From: Umbilicaria muhlenbergii
Lineage: Eukaryota > Ascomycota > Lecanoromycetes > Umbilicariales > Umbilicariaceae
Length of the DNA: 64,000 nt
NCBI GenBank assembly: GCA_000611775.1
Contig: KK106981.1
Span: 2,409,954-2,473,953, forward strand
Direction: 5' to 3'
In this document: positions 21,553 to 32,272 of the stretch, piece after piece
Layout of the letters: every line of letters starts with the position of its first letter
How positions within the stretch are numbered: the stretch's first letter is position 1
Notes under the pieces: model-generated
What the model was told of the DNA's origin: nothing
Databases searched by the model: none
The model's input: the letters and a program-made list of their open reading frames with translations, nothing else
Position numbers and translations under genes: made by a program

Positions 21553-22726
21553 ATGACTTCCAAAATCGAGAAAACGATTGCGAGACAGCAAGAAAAGTGC
21601 GTAAGGATATAAGCACACATAACAGAAAAACCCACTCACACGCTTTCGCAGGATCGCAGAGGGTCAATACTATGAAGCCCATCAACAGCTCCGGGTCGTC
21701 GCATCCCGCTACGTGAAGCAGGAGAACTGGAACGCAGCCATCGACATCCTCTATGGCGGAGCGCAAGCATTGCTCAAGGCCGGACAGGGAGGAAGCGGTG
21801 GGGACCTGTGCATGTACTTGGTCGATGTCTATAATAAGGCGGAGCTAAACCCAGATGCGGGGAATAAGGGTATAGATGCCTTGCGCAAAGTGGGAGGTGT
21901 CATGGCTGACCTGGGATTATGAAGGCAAGCTCTTGACGCTCTTGCGGGCCTTCCCGCCCGAGGAGCCTACGAAGAAGCGGTTTGTGGAGCAGATGATTGC
22001 GTGGTCGTGCACGTTTGGGGAATTCCCAAACGGCGACCCGGAGTTACATCACGTTGCAGGTACACTGTACGCAGAGGGTATGTTCAGTCTTTCTGCTGCT
22101 GCTTTGAAATTTACCTCCCTTTCTGACCACTTGCAGAAGCGGAGCCTTACGAAGCGGAACGTCACCTGGCTCTTGGCACCAAAGACTCCCCGGAGCAGCT
22201 CGCCCGAGTTGAGTACGACTGGTACATGCAAGACGATTCCCATACCGCAGCGCTATATGCCGCCCGAGCTGTGTTTCCGTATCTCCTAACTGGCAACCTC
22301 CGCTCCGCTAACAAAGCTCTTCTAATCTTCACATCCCGCCTCAGCGCCTCCAACAAGTCTCTCAGTGTGCAAGAAGTCAGCAGCTCCAGCTCCGACATGC
22401 GCGTATATCCCTCACTACCGCTCTTGAACTTCCTCGGCCTTCTCCTCCTGGCCATTCAGCGAGGTAGTTCCGATTTGTACAGACAGTTGGCGAAGCACTA
22501 TGCGCCGCACATCAAGGAGGTTGGGACGTGGGACGACGCGCTCGCTCAGATTGCAGAGACGTACTTCGGAATCAAGATTCCACGACAGGGCAATCCGCTG
22601 TTCGACATGATGGGCAGCATGCTTTTTGGTGGCGGTGGAGGATCAAAGCCGTCGACCTCAAAACCCTCCACACCCAAACCAAAAGCTGCAGTCGCGCCTG
22701 CTCCGCCTGCTCCGGAGCTTGATTAG
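21553..22726 (+). CDS. GET4: Get4-like tail-anchored protein insertion factor
   Basis: Get4 pairs with Get5 to bridge the Sgt2 pre-targeting complex to the Get3 ATPase, handing tail-anchored membrane proteins to the ER. Exons 21553-21596, 21652-21869, 21925-22077 and 22137-22726 give 334 residues. The alpha-solenoid begins MTSKIEKTIARQQEKIAEGQ; YYEAHQQLRVVASRYVKQ follows, then WNAAIDILYGGAQALLKAGQ, and later PLLNFLGLLLLAIQRGSSDL. The tail GSMLFGGGGGSKPSTSKPST, ending Pro/Ala-rich, is common in fungal members. The start ATG lies in a CCACCATGA context. The tRNA-like gene lies just upstream on the other strand. Confidence 0.92.
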
Positions 22727-22817
22727 AGCACGTAGCGAGCATTCTTTGCGCTCTATACGCCATCGGGTTTGATGTATATAGATAGATGATAATATCTCAG
22801 CGGGGCGTTAGGGTCGT

Positions 22818-23363
22818 CTAGCCAGATTCCTCCTGTTCAGCTTCGAATATCCAGTTGTCCTCTTCCAAAGACGCAACTTTGCTGCGTAGATTGACTTGCA
22901 CGTAGGCCAAGAGCTCTGAGTGAACTCAATATCAGTACGGTGAGCAACGAGAGCAGGTTGGCCGTCTGCAATGATCACCTGCGGGTTCACTGAGCTGCCT
23001 GCTCCTGTTCCTATACATCTCGGCGAGCCTCGCGTCAAGCTCTGCGACATGTCAAATTGCTTTCCCCTTGCAATAGCAGCCAACGGACGGGGATATCACA
23101 CCCTTCTTTTCTCTCCCTGAGTCTTCAGCTAGGGCTTCGTCATCTATCGCGGGCATCGACGGGATTTCGACTTGGTAATTCCCATTTTTATCCCTCATAA
23201 CAATATCCGAGCTGTTGTCTTGGGGCGATTCGAAAAGCGTGGTTGCAGTCGTAGAAGTGGATGCGCTTGTGGGTCGTCTGCTTAGGTGGTGGTGGAAGAG
23301 GTTGCGGCGGACATGAGAGGTAGTGCTGGCTGCTGTGCGTGAAGTGGGTTGCTTAGCGGCCAT
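22818..23363 (-). CDS. 140-residue protein of unknown function
   Basis: Three exons assemble in frame: 23363-23102, 23041-22979 and 22915-22818. The N-terminal third is basic and Ser/Thr-rich (SHVRRNLFHHHLSRRPTSAS). The middle is acidic (IPSMPAIDDEALAEDSGRE). The last 55 residues look like one amphipathic helix or coiled coil (ELDARLAEMYRNRSRQLSEP, then ELLAYVQVNLRSKVASLEED) ending in an acidic EAEQEESG. Consistent splice sites and phases across two introns argue that it is a real gene. I do not recognise the family; a small adaptor or complex subunit is possible. It is divergent from RAI1 with 322 bases between starts. Confidence 0.65.
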
Positions 23364-23685
23364 GTTGCTTAGGAAATGGAGGCAGTAAGAGTTGTAATGG
23401 TAGCAATACCGATGCTGACGCTTGTGGTAGTGAGACTCCTAGGAGGTGGAGTAACAAACGACGTGGACTCCAGGCCGGGACGCTAAGTTAACGATGCACG
23501 GCTTGGCAAGCATCTGATAAGCCGGCAGGGCTGAGCTGCTGAGGTAGCGTGACACGCGTGAGTACACAACACCTCCGCGCAATCGGTTCTGCAATGGCGC
23601 TCTTATGGCTCATGCCGTGCTGCTTCATCTAGCCTGAAAACCTCTCAAAGTCAGTGCGGTGGGGATAGCGGGCACCACTGACACT
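23364..23685. promoter_or_regulatory. divergent promoter, 140-residue gene / RAI1
   Basis: 322 bases between opposite start codons. A single GATAAG half-site is present (CTGATAAGCC near 23515) but no full palindrome. Confidence 0.35.
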
Positions 23686-25209
23686 ATGAACCGATTCGAT
23701 GTCCAGCCTTTAGGCAGGTTTGCAGGATCCAGTGCGGCGATTCGACGACCCAAAGTGAGCTTCGAGCAAGTCTGTACTAGCTCGAACGGCGTAGCTAACG
23801 CTTTGGAAGGAAATTACATACTTCTCCTATGATGACAAACACGAGTACCACCTTGACGACCGTTCCCTACGTTATTACTACCCTCCCGCGCTTGGTGCAG
23901 ACCTATCCAAAGGCTTTGATACATTCCAGCAGCTCGATGATACTGCGGATGATCATTTGGATAGTCTCCTAAACACCATCATGGCTCTCGAGGAGCGAGC
24001 AGGGGCTAAACAAGAAGCGGACATTATCACGTGGAGGGGCATGATGACGAAGGTTAGAGCGCAAGTTTACATGACAATTACACAGTGAACAAGGAGTCGG
24101 CTTACAACCACCCAGATAATGGCGACTCCTTTTGACAACATGGACGGGTATGTATCCGACGCAGTCAGATGCTCTGAGAGCTCGAGTTAACCGAAACAAC
24201 AGCTTCGAAATGAACGCTACCCTCTTCCAAGTGGGCCACCCCAGCACCTGCGGTTTGCATACGCGTAGCTGACGAGTTGGTGTGGATGAAGGGTACAATG
24301 TGAGCGCTTCAACCATTAACAAGACGATGCGACTTCCACTGAACAGCCTCCAGATATATAGAGGAAAACCACGAATCTAAGTTGGAGCAAAGAGAATCGC
24401 AGCGTCATCAACCATGGCAAGCTGGAGCTCCTTCACAGGACCTCATGAGTTACTGGGGTAGTCCATTTATAACTTACTTTCTTTACTCCCCGGCTGACCA
24501 AGCCCAGGTTACAAATTTGAAACCCTATCGCTACTTCCTAACCAGTGGCATCCCACTTCCCGAGAATTCATTGAGACTCGTGAGAACCTTGTTGTCAACA
24601 ACTATGCCCAGTACTGCTCAGTAGTGCGGACCGGTATTGGTAAAGCAAAGCTAATTATAGGAGGTGAAGTAGACGCTGGTAAGTTCGACCAGGCGCAGTA
24701 GCATTTTCTCCGCTCACTGTAAAGCAGTGTGGGATCGCAAACCTGATAACAAAGATGATCCCATCAATTGGGTGGAATTGAAGACCTCGGCGGAAATCGA
24801 GAACGAAAGAGACATGCTCAAATATGAAAGGAAGCTTCTGAAGTTTTGGATACAATCGTTCCTTCTCGGAGTGCCGAAGATCATAGTGGGTTTTCGCAGT
24901 AAGAACGGCATTCTACAACGCCTCGAGGAGCTTGAAACGAAGAGCATCCCCAGTACGGTGAAGAGGAGTGGCAAGGGAACGTGGGACGGCAATCTCTGCA
25001 TCAACTTCACTGCCAGCTTCCTGGACTGGTTGAAGCGAACCATCACCAGCGACGGAGTGTGGCGCATAAAGAGAAGAGAGAAAACGCCGGTGATTGAAGT
25101 TTTCAAGCACGAGGAAACTGGCTATGGTGATATTCTTAGCCCTGAGTTTGTCAAATGGCGCACGACGCTCACAGAGAGGAGCACTCAAGATCACGAACGG
25201 AAGCATTAA
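23686..25209 (+). CDS. RAI1: RAI1/DXO-family decapping and pyrophosphohydrolase nuclease
   Basis: Rai1/DXO enzymes remove incomplete or non-canonical caps from RNA and support the 5'-3' exonuclease Rat1 in the nucleus. Eight exons: 23686-23754, 23810-24052, 24116-24147, 24203-24230, 24292-24299, 24354-24457, 24508-24678 and 24728-25209, giving 378 residues. Family motifs: ITWRGMMTKIMATPFD, the metal-binding pair GGEVDA and INWVELKTS on either side of the last intron, and KLLKFWIQSFLLGVPKIIVG. The fifth exon is only 8 bases (GGTACAAT); with it the frame reads NATLFQ-GT-IYIEENHESK, and without it the frame breaks. The intron before it uses the weaker donor GTGGGC. The start ATG gives MNRFDVQPLGRFAG. 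Confidence 0.92.
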
Positions 25210-28200
25210 GGAATCTAAACGTTTACAATGTAATCACGTTTGTGGATCGCTCGGAAGCTTCAGCACTGTGAAGCTTCCGAGCAACGTCAGAACCTCTTCA
25301 ACCCCCCCTGGGCGCTGTAGAGGAAGCACCAGCTTCTGCGAGTGTGCACCTCCAGTTCGCCAAGCTTGGATTACCAAGATGTTACGTACCAAGTGAAGTC
25401 GTATATATTGCAATAGGTTCAATTCCTGTTAGCGCTACTCGGTGTTCTAAAATGTATTTTGGCGACTTTCTCCGGGTATATGGTGAAATAAATGGCAACC
25501 TCCAGGGGTTCTGTCAAATGATTAATAGCGAATCATAAGGAATGAAACTCCTTGGAGCAAAGATTGTAGAGATCAATATCTCCCTACATTGAAAGTCCCC
25601 CCGAATCTTCTTCGTTCATCGTTGAGGACTTTGGATGTTGCCCTAAGTCCTCTTACAAGTCTCGACTCAATTGGTATAGCTCCACTAGTATGTTGGGGGA
25701 AGAGGGGAAGAAGGGGGGGGCCCATTCGACTCATCTACAATAATTTTAAATCTATGCGTATGCTATTCTTCGTGTATACTGATTGAATATACCCTAGGCT
25801 GCACAAGCAGTGTCGATAGTTTCGGATGCTCTTGTAGATTTCCTCACTCGTATTGGTGGCACGCTCAAATGTTCATATTTTACCTTCAAATAAAAGAAAG
25901 CCCATGCAATACCTTAGCACAAACCGAAATCTCAAGCGAAACAAATCCATTATCTACACAAATGGGTAACAGCATACAAGTAACAAGAAAAGACAGTATG
26001 TTTTCGCAGTTCTGTCTATAGATACTAGATATGCTACATTTGTATCTCACAAATCCACAGGACTTCAACAGCTCTCCTGAGGGTGGTACAATCTTTACAA
26101 CCCAGAGCATCTACAATTTAGGGTTCCGCTTTATTTTGTTATCCCTGAAGTACGCCCTGGATTATTGAGACATCACGAGCGACTCACCCAGACATCGCAA
26201 TTAGGACTTCATCCATTCAGACTTCATCGTTGCTACCGCCAGGGCCGTCTCCACTTCAGTATTCTACACCTCAAGAATCTCATACACGATACCCTCCCCA
26301 CCGCAAAGTCTCCCTTTACATGCATTTATTGCCTCAATGGCCTCGTAGCGATCAGCATTGTTGGGAGCCTTTTCCGGGCGCCCTTCAGACAGCATTCTGG
26401 GATAAGTTATCACAGATTTCATGGACCAAACGGGCGTTAAGAGAAATGGATTGGAGAAATGCTTATGCTGACCAGCACCCCTACAATGTCCTCTCATCTA
26501 CAAGGTGATCAAGCCCTTCCTCGGTGAAAGTGAAGAGATATAGAAAGGGTTGAGATGAGATCTTAAATGGCTCCTCGCCTTCTCAAAGGCTTATTTCATC
26601 TGGGGGTACAGCTGTCGATCTTCCGTTAACCGTTGCTTTCCACCTGGGAAGACCACTTCGCGCAGCTCTTCAATGCAAGGGAGCTTCGTGAAGGAGTCCA
26701 AAAGCTCGAGGCGGTGAAGGCAAGAGCAACGAAGAGATACTGGAGATTATGTGAGAGGGATGAGCGAGAGGGCAAGAGGGTCTATTGATGGCTACTGTTG
26801 TAACGAGGAGCCGATGATGCCTCCATGTCAGTTTATACAACTCAAATCGCTGAAAAAGGAAAGTATAACAAGGGTGGTAGGAAAAAGCATTTAGCCAGAA
26901 GCTGAGTAAAGGGTGAGCACGAGAGAGCAGAAGCGAGCAGAGGGAGAGCACGAATGAGCAGTGAGGAAGCATGTCGATGAAATAGTCGCCAGCGCGCGAG
27001 CAAAGCGGCGACGGGTTAGTCAGCCAACTGTCACGTGTTGCACCAATCTCGGGGTGACTAGATATATATTATACCACACATGGAATTTGCGGTATTGCAT
27101 TATACTAACGCCCCTATATAAATAATTGCCAGTGTAGTAGAATCATACAACAACAGCGACAGCTGCTGATTCCGACCCTATCAGAGCCACCGAGCCATAA
27201 ACAACGGGTCAGTTTCCGGCTCGTCCCAACCAGCGAAATTGGCATGTCTTCAGGAGTGAAAAACTTTTACCCCTTCATATTCACTAGTCATCGATATTCC
27301 TTGACCGCCATCTCACATATAGCACACCCAAGAGCATCCATCCACCTATCTCTCACGACGGCCTCCAGCATCAACAGCCCTAGGCTTTCCACACCCCAGC
27401 TCCTTCACCCTACTTCCAAAACCCCCCCCCCTTTGCACACACACAAACCCCAGCCGAGCCTCGGTTCCCAATATTCTCGTACTTGGGAAAAAACGTGGCT
27501 TGCAAAACGGCACAAGACCGGGCAACACGAAGAGCGGACGGGCGGAGGGTACTACGATAGGTACTCGGAGTCACGACTGGCTAGGCGCGGGCGGTGAATC
27601 TGACAGGGATGGCATGGGTTCTTTCGCTTGCAGAGTATCCCAGCGATGATGGAAAACTGGTATTCGGTATTTGGGATTTGTGTGTGTGTGCCCGTAAGCA
27701 CTCTACTAGTCGAGTCGACCACTAAAGTGCAGAGGTCGGTAATGGTGTGGTGTGGTGTGAAGGTTGTGTGCGAGGGTTCACCCAAACAGAATTCCAACCC
27801 TTTTTTCCTTGAAGGTGTTGGAGGGGGTTGGAGGGGGGGGGCAAGGGCTCAGAGGCATAGCAAAAAAAAAAAAGGTTCGAGATGTTGTGCATGAGCTCGA
27901 ACCGCAACTGCGGGTCTTTCTTTTCCCACCACCGAGAAATTCTTTCATATCAACATCATCGACGATCGTCCAAGTTCCATCCTAGCCTCGACATTTTCTT
28001 CCACCATTTTTTCAACCCCCTCAACTGTCCCGCGGGCCCAATCTCGACAATCTCGATCCCCATCGGCGATTCACCCCCCTCAAAAGCCCCCGCTCCCAAC
28101 CGCAAAATAACCCGCTCCCCCCGCCAAGACGAACCCCATCCCACTCGGACCCCCCATCCTCCCTTGCGGAGATCTCCTTTCTTGGCCCAATCGCTGGTCG

Positions 28201-29287
28201 GCGGGGTCTGAGCATAGAGTTACGAACGGCGTCGGGATTGGGTTTCTACTCCTGGCGAAAAGAAATCGGCGATAGAGTTCGCGCTTTCGTATGCATTTTT
28301 CTCCGGGGCCAAAATAGTCCGTATAGAAAAAAACTATCGGATGCAAGGAGTGCTTGTGTTCGGTACCTGCTTTCGAATGATGAGCTGACCGGGCAAGTTC
28401 CGCGATGCCAAGTTTGATCTCATGGAACAAAATGCCTCATGGTTGATCACATCATCACATGATCCTCGCCCACACTTGAACGGGCGGAGCGGTGCTTGAC
28501 GTTGCGGTGGGGTGGTGGAACCATAAGTGGGCCGTTTCATTTTTGCAATTTTTGCAAAAGACCTGATATTGAGTATTATGCTTTGAGCTACCGTTACACT
28601 GATCAGACTGTGTCCATGTTTTGCAGCCCCTCGTCGTTCCACACACAACAAAAAGCCCGAACGATCAAAACATAGCCGCCGTTTATTGCCAGAGCCATGT
28701 GTGAAGCCGCACAAGTACAAAGAAAGGGATTAACAACAATGACAGAGAGCCACCCGAGCAGGAATAAACACACAGGATAATCACCACCTGACCACATGCC
28801 ATCTCCCTTGTAGCGCCGTAGACCCGCAATATACGCCTTGTTTTATCTATCCGCGGAAAAGATACAGATCGTATGCTGATGACAAGAGAGTACCACATAG
28901 GTAGAGACCGGCGACTAGACTTGTTACGTGATTGTAACGGCGGACTGAGGTCATGTGGTGGGATCGATTTTCGACGTAGGGCACGCTGGAAGGCCGGGTC
29001 GTGGGATGGAACTACCGGAACGCTTGGATCGGGGTTGTAGCGTTGGCATGTTCCAGTTTCAGTACGTCGGATGCTTCGCCACGGCTCAGGACAACGCTCG
29101 GCCATTCCGGAAGGTAGCGAGCGACCCATCATTGCAAGTTGTATGATACAGCAAACGGCTTCAACCGATTTCAACCGAAAGATACCCTTAGATACAAGTC
29201 ACACCAGCCGAGAAGCCACTTAGATAAATCGTCAGGTGGTGCGAGAATGTCCCATTCTGTAGCTCCGATATCTTCGTATGGCACATT
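25210..29287. other. gene desert between RAI1 and the WOPR regulator
   Basis: About 4 kb without a supportable gene. The part 25400-26150 is visibly AT-rich compared with its neighbours, which can mark an old, point-mutated transposon, but I find no terminal repeats or protein remnants. From 27240 on there are C-rich and homopolymer tracts (for example a run of A near 27870 and runs of G near 27833). Frames up to 163 codons exist but have no motif. Part of 28.2-29.3 kb may be 3' untranslated region of the WOPR gene. Confidence 0.45.
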
Positions 29288-30718
29288 TTAATTATGTGTC
29301 GCACCACCTTGGTACGGCGCCTGTCTCCCACTCATCGGGTTCTGCATTGATGTCCAATACTGTCCATCGGCGGTGTATCCAGTACCCTCCGGGCGCGGTG
29401 GGCCTGGTTGTGCAGCCGCCATACCCCAAGCATGCCCGTTGTAGCCGGGATTCGCGTGAGCGTGATCGGGCCCCTGCGGTTGGGTGCCCGCGGTTTGGGT
29501 GTAGTATCCACCACCACGGACGTAAGATGCGCTACCGGGTGCTTTGTTCTCTTGAACAGCACGAGAAGGCTCTGCCATGCCAGCCGGTCGAGCTTGAATC
29601 GGCTGTTGCATAGGAAGTTGACGGTACGTCGAAGGTTGTAGTTGCTGAGACTGGGGAGGTCCTCGCTCGGCGGTAGAACTGACTGGGACGTTGAGCGATT
29701 CGAAACGGGTTCCGTATGGAGCACTGCCGTAATTGTAGTCCTCCGTTTTCGGTATCACATGAGACGCCGGATTGTGTTGATGGGAATAGTAGTTATTGTG
29801 GGGCGACTGCACAGGGGCGTAACTGGCAATGGCCGGTTGCAAGTGCGGAGCACTAGAATACGCTGGCATGCCAGAATAGTATCCTATCTGCGCAGGCGCA
29901 ACTTGATGAGGATGCTGCCCCGGGTTGTTGAGCATCGGGTGTCTTTGCGCATCGTATCCACTGTTGTCGTAACCGTACGGATTGTGAGCGCCATCCATCT
30001 GGTCTTGAATGCCGTCGTCGATGTCATCAAGAGGTGCACGGAAGTTCTGGCGGGTGATCAACTCTTGACGCGGCTGAAGGCTCATAACACGGGGGTCTTT
30101 CAACGGGACTTGTAGACTTCCATTGAGCACTTCGTCGACCTTATAGTAAGAAACGAGGTGGTGGTGCACCCCGTGCACACTAACGCTCATGGTTTTCTTG
30201 ACCAAGCCTCCCTCTTTGAAGCCATAGGAGTCTATCAGCGAGCCGATCAGCGCGCGCTCGCTCTCCCTATCCATGCTCCCATCAGACCTCATGTTAGGTG
30301 TTGACGGCGACGTCGGAGAGAAGGCGGCCGAGCCATTGCCACTGACGGGTTCCGCTGAAGTTCGAGTGGGATACGGCTCGCCCGGCTTCGAAGGTCTCTT
30401 GTTTCTCTTCGTCGCTCTCTTCTTCTCGCCCGGCGGAAACGGTTTCAGCAGCTCACGATAGACCAGAAAGTTCCCCAGGATCCGACTTGGACTCCAGGGT
30501 ACACCGTCTGTCCATCGCTTGATGCCCGAAGCGTTCTCTTCGTAGATGAACACACAACCACTCTTGATGAGTTGAGCTCGCTCCCGATCATGAGGCCTTC
30601 GAGGGACGTGGGATAATGAGCCGCTGAGGCATGCTTCGAACAGCACCAACGCGTCCTTGGTGCTTGCAACGTGACCGAAGTAGGTTGGCTGCAGTGAGCC
30701 GCTGCTTGCTGTACTCAT
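29288..30718 (-). CDS. WOR1/RYP1/SGE1: WOPR (Gti1/Pac2) transcription factor, WOR1/RYP1/SGE1 type
   Basis: WOPR regulators are master switches of morphology, effector expression and secondary metabolism in fungi (Wor1 in Candida, Ryp1 in Histoplasma, Sge1 in Fusarium). The intronless frame encodes 476 residues. WOPR part one spans about residues 11-100 (PTYFGHVASTKDALVLFEAC, LSGSLSHVPRRPHDRERAQL, IKSGCVFIYEENASGIKRWT, DGVPWSPSRILGNFLVYREL). A basic linker (KKRATKRNKRPSKPGE) and a Ser/Thr-rich insert follow, then part two at about 155-235 (SYGFKEGGLVKKTMSV, HHHLVSYYKVDEVLNG). The C-terminal half is Gln/Pro/His/Tyr-rich, as in activation domains. The start MSTASSGSLQ is the first Met. The two-part domain with the GxKRWTDG motif separates it from unrelated factors; choice between the Sge1 and Pac2 clades rests on overall resemblance. 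Confidence 0.92.
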   Translation of the reverse strand: MSTASSGSLQPTYFGHVASTKDALVLFEACLSGSLSHVPRRPHDRERAQLIKSGCVFIYEENASGIKRWTDGVPWSPSRILGNFLVYRELLKPFPPGEKKRATKRNKRPSKPGEPYPTRTSAEPVSGNGSAAFSPTSPSTPNMRSDGSMDRESERALIGSLIDSYGFKEGGLVKKTMSVSVHGVHHHLVSYYKVDEVLNGSLQVPLKDPRVMSLQPRQELITRQNFRAPLDDIDDGIQDQMDGAHNPYGYDNSGYDAQRHPMLNNPGQHPHQVAPAQIGYYSGMPAYSSAPHLQPAIASYAPVQSPHNNYYSHQHNPASHVIPKTEDYNYGSAPYGTRFESLNVPVSSTAERGPPQSQQLQPSTYRQLPMQQPIQARPAGMAEPSRAVQENKAPGSASYVRGGGYYTQTAGTQPQGPDHAHANPGYNGHAWGMAAAQPGPPRPEGTGYTADGQYWTSMQNPMSGRQAPYQGGATHN

Positions 30719-31236
30719 GGCAACTGGTGAGATGTTAGGTTAAGCTGAGGTGTTGGTGATAAAGTTTCGTGGAAGGTTCGCGAGGTTTCGGCAAGACGGT
30801 GAAGTCAGACTTTTGTCTTTCGAAAGGGAAAGATAAAGTCAGTCGAGTGAAGGAGTGACTTTGGACAAGCTTTAAGTGTTAAGTACTCAGTACTTTTGGC
30901 TTGCGGTTGGGCGGTAACTCTCCCCGCGTTCGAAAGTTCGTTGGAGAGACACTTTCAGGCGACAACAGACGCAACTGACACGATTAATGTTGTCGCCGGG
31001 GACAAAGGAGTGATGGCAAAGACTGCCAAGAGTGGAGACGTGTCGAGGTAAGGTGGGATATATCGAGGTACAAGTAAACATGGGGGTGTTAGGTTCAAGT
31101 TCCGCGGGTGCCTGCAGATCCCTGACTCGGAAGGCGCTCAGGACGGTGATTGCGCTTGCCTTGTTTCGAGCGCAGAGAGCAGAAAGTTGCGTGATCGTGT
31201 GGAGTATGTCTTTGGCCCACTGCCGGCGCTGCTTCT

Positions 31237-31287
31237 GGTGCTTGGTGCTGGGTGCTGGGTGCTGGCTGTTCGCTGTTCGCTGTTCGC
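31237..31287. repeat. GGTGCTG and CTGTTCG heptamer repeats
   Basis: Three copies of GGTGCTG are followed directly by three of CTGTTCG, two adjacent 7-base tandem arrays sharing a CTG core, inside the WOPR upstream region. Confidence 0.7.
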
Positions 31288-32041
31288 CGGCGAAACGAGA
31301 GAGGACTAGTAAAGTATGCCCACTTTCGCAACCAGTCAAGTGAGATCAGGGTCTTGACAGGCTGGAATGGGACATGAACGTTTGCTTGGAGTAGTCAATG
31401 TTTTCGCCGCGAACGTTACGTGGGGTTTGCTTGGAGTAACGGTGCGATTCCTAAGGAATGAATTCCTCCGAGTTCCAAGTGGGGCCGTGGTGTTGAATGA
31501 GATGACTTTACGGTGAAGAATGGCGCGGGTGGAGGGTGAGGGTGAATGGCGCGAGTTGACGAGACAACGAGACAGAGTGGTAGAGCAGAGCAGATTTTGG
31601 GTTGGGTTGAGGTTATCCGAAAAGCTGACAGCGGCCCCACGATGTCATCGCACTTGGGCTGAGTACGGTATTATTGTCCTGTACTGTGCTCGACGGATAG
31701 TGAGGTCAAGCAGACAGGTAGCAGCAGTAGTGTCCAATTGTGCCGAAGAATACGGATCTAGGCCGGGCAGCGAGCGTCAACTATCCGGTTAGTACTGTAA
31801 AGAAATCTCTACACGAAGACTATTGGGCCGGCAGTGCCTAGCATGTATGTATGATGTGGATCTGAGTTGGCCGCGCATGCCCAAGGGCAGTGGGGCGCTC
31901 TGCTCTCATTCCGCACGAGCATGTTGGCGCCGACAGGAGAGAAGGAGAAAACGACGCAGACAAGAAGTGGAGATGGCTCAGGGCATGGCCGTGTGGAATG
32001 GGGAATGGGGGCAGAGAATTGGGGAACAAGAACAGAACGGC

Positions 32042-32066
32042 CTGAAGGCTGAAGGCTGAAGGCTGA
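32042..32066. repeat. CTGAAGG heptamer repeat
   Basis: Three and a half tandem copies of CTGAAGG in the WOPR upstream region. Confidence 0.7.
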
Positions 32067-32211
32067 ATGCGTTCGAGGGGGAAGCCACCGAAAGTCAAAT
32101 TAGAGTGTGATGTGCGCGCACTGTGAGGTAAAGTCGGTAGGCGAAAAGTATGATAGAAACTCACCTGCGCCAGAGTTGGAGATCTGCGGTATCAATCCTG
32201 GGGTAAGGTGC

Positions 32212-32272
32212 GCAGTAGCTCAGCAGCTCAGCAGCTCAGCAGCTCAGCAGCTCAGCAGCTCGGCAGCTCAGC
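32212..32272. repeat. CTCAGCAG octamer repeat
   Basis: About seven tandem copies of the 8-base unit CTCAGCAG, with one CTCGGCAG variant near the right end. The unit contains the palindromic core AGCT. Confidence 0.8.

Noticed and set aside
28683-29174. 163-codon minus-strand frame beyond the WOPR gene
   Set aside because: No domain, lies directly 3' of the WOPR stop and is probably untranslated region or spacer.
32212-32272. CAG-rich array as a CRISPR-like or coding polyserine/glutamine repeat
   Set aside because: No spacers and no supporting gene; it is a plain 8-base tandem repeat.
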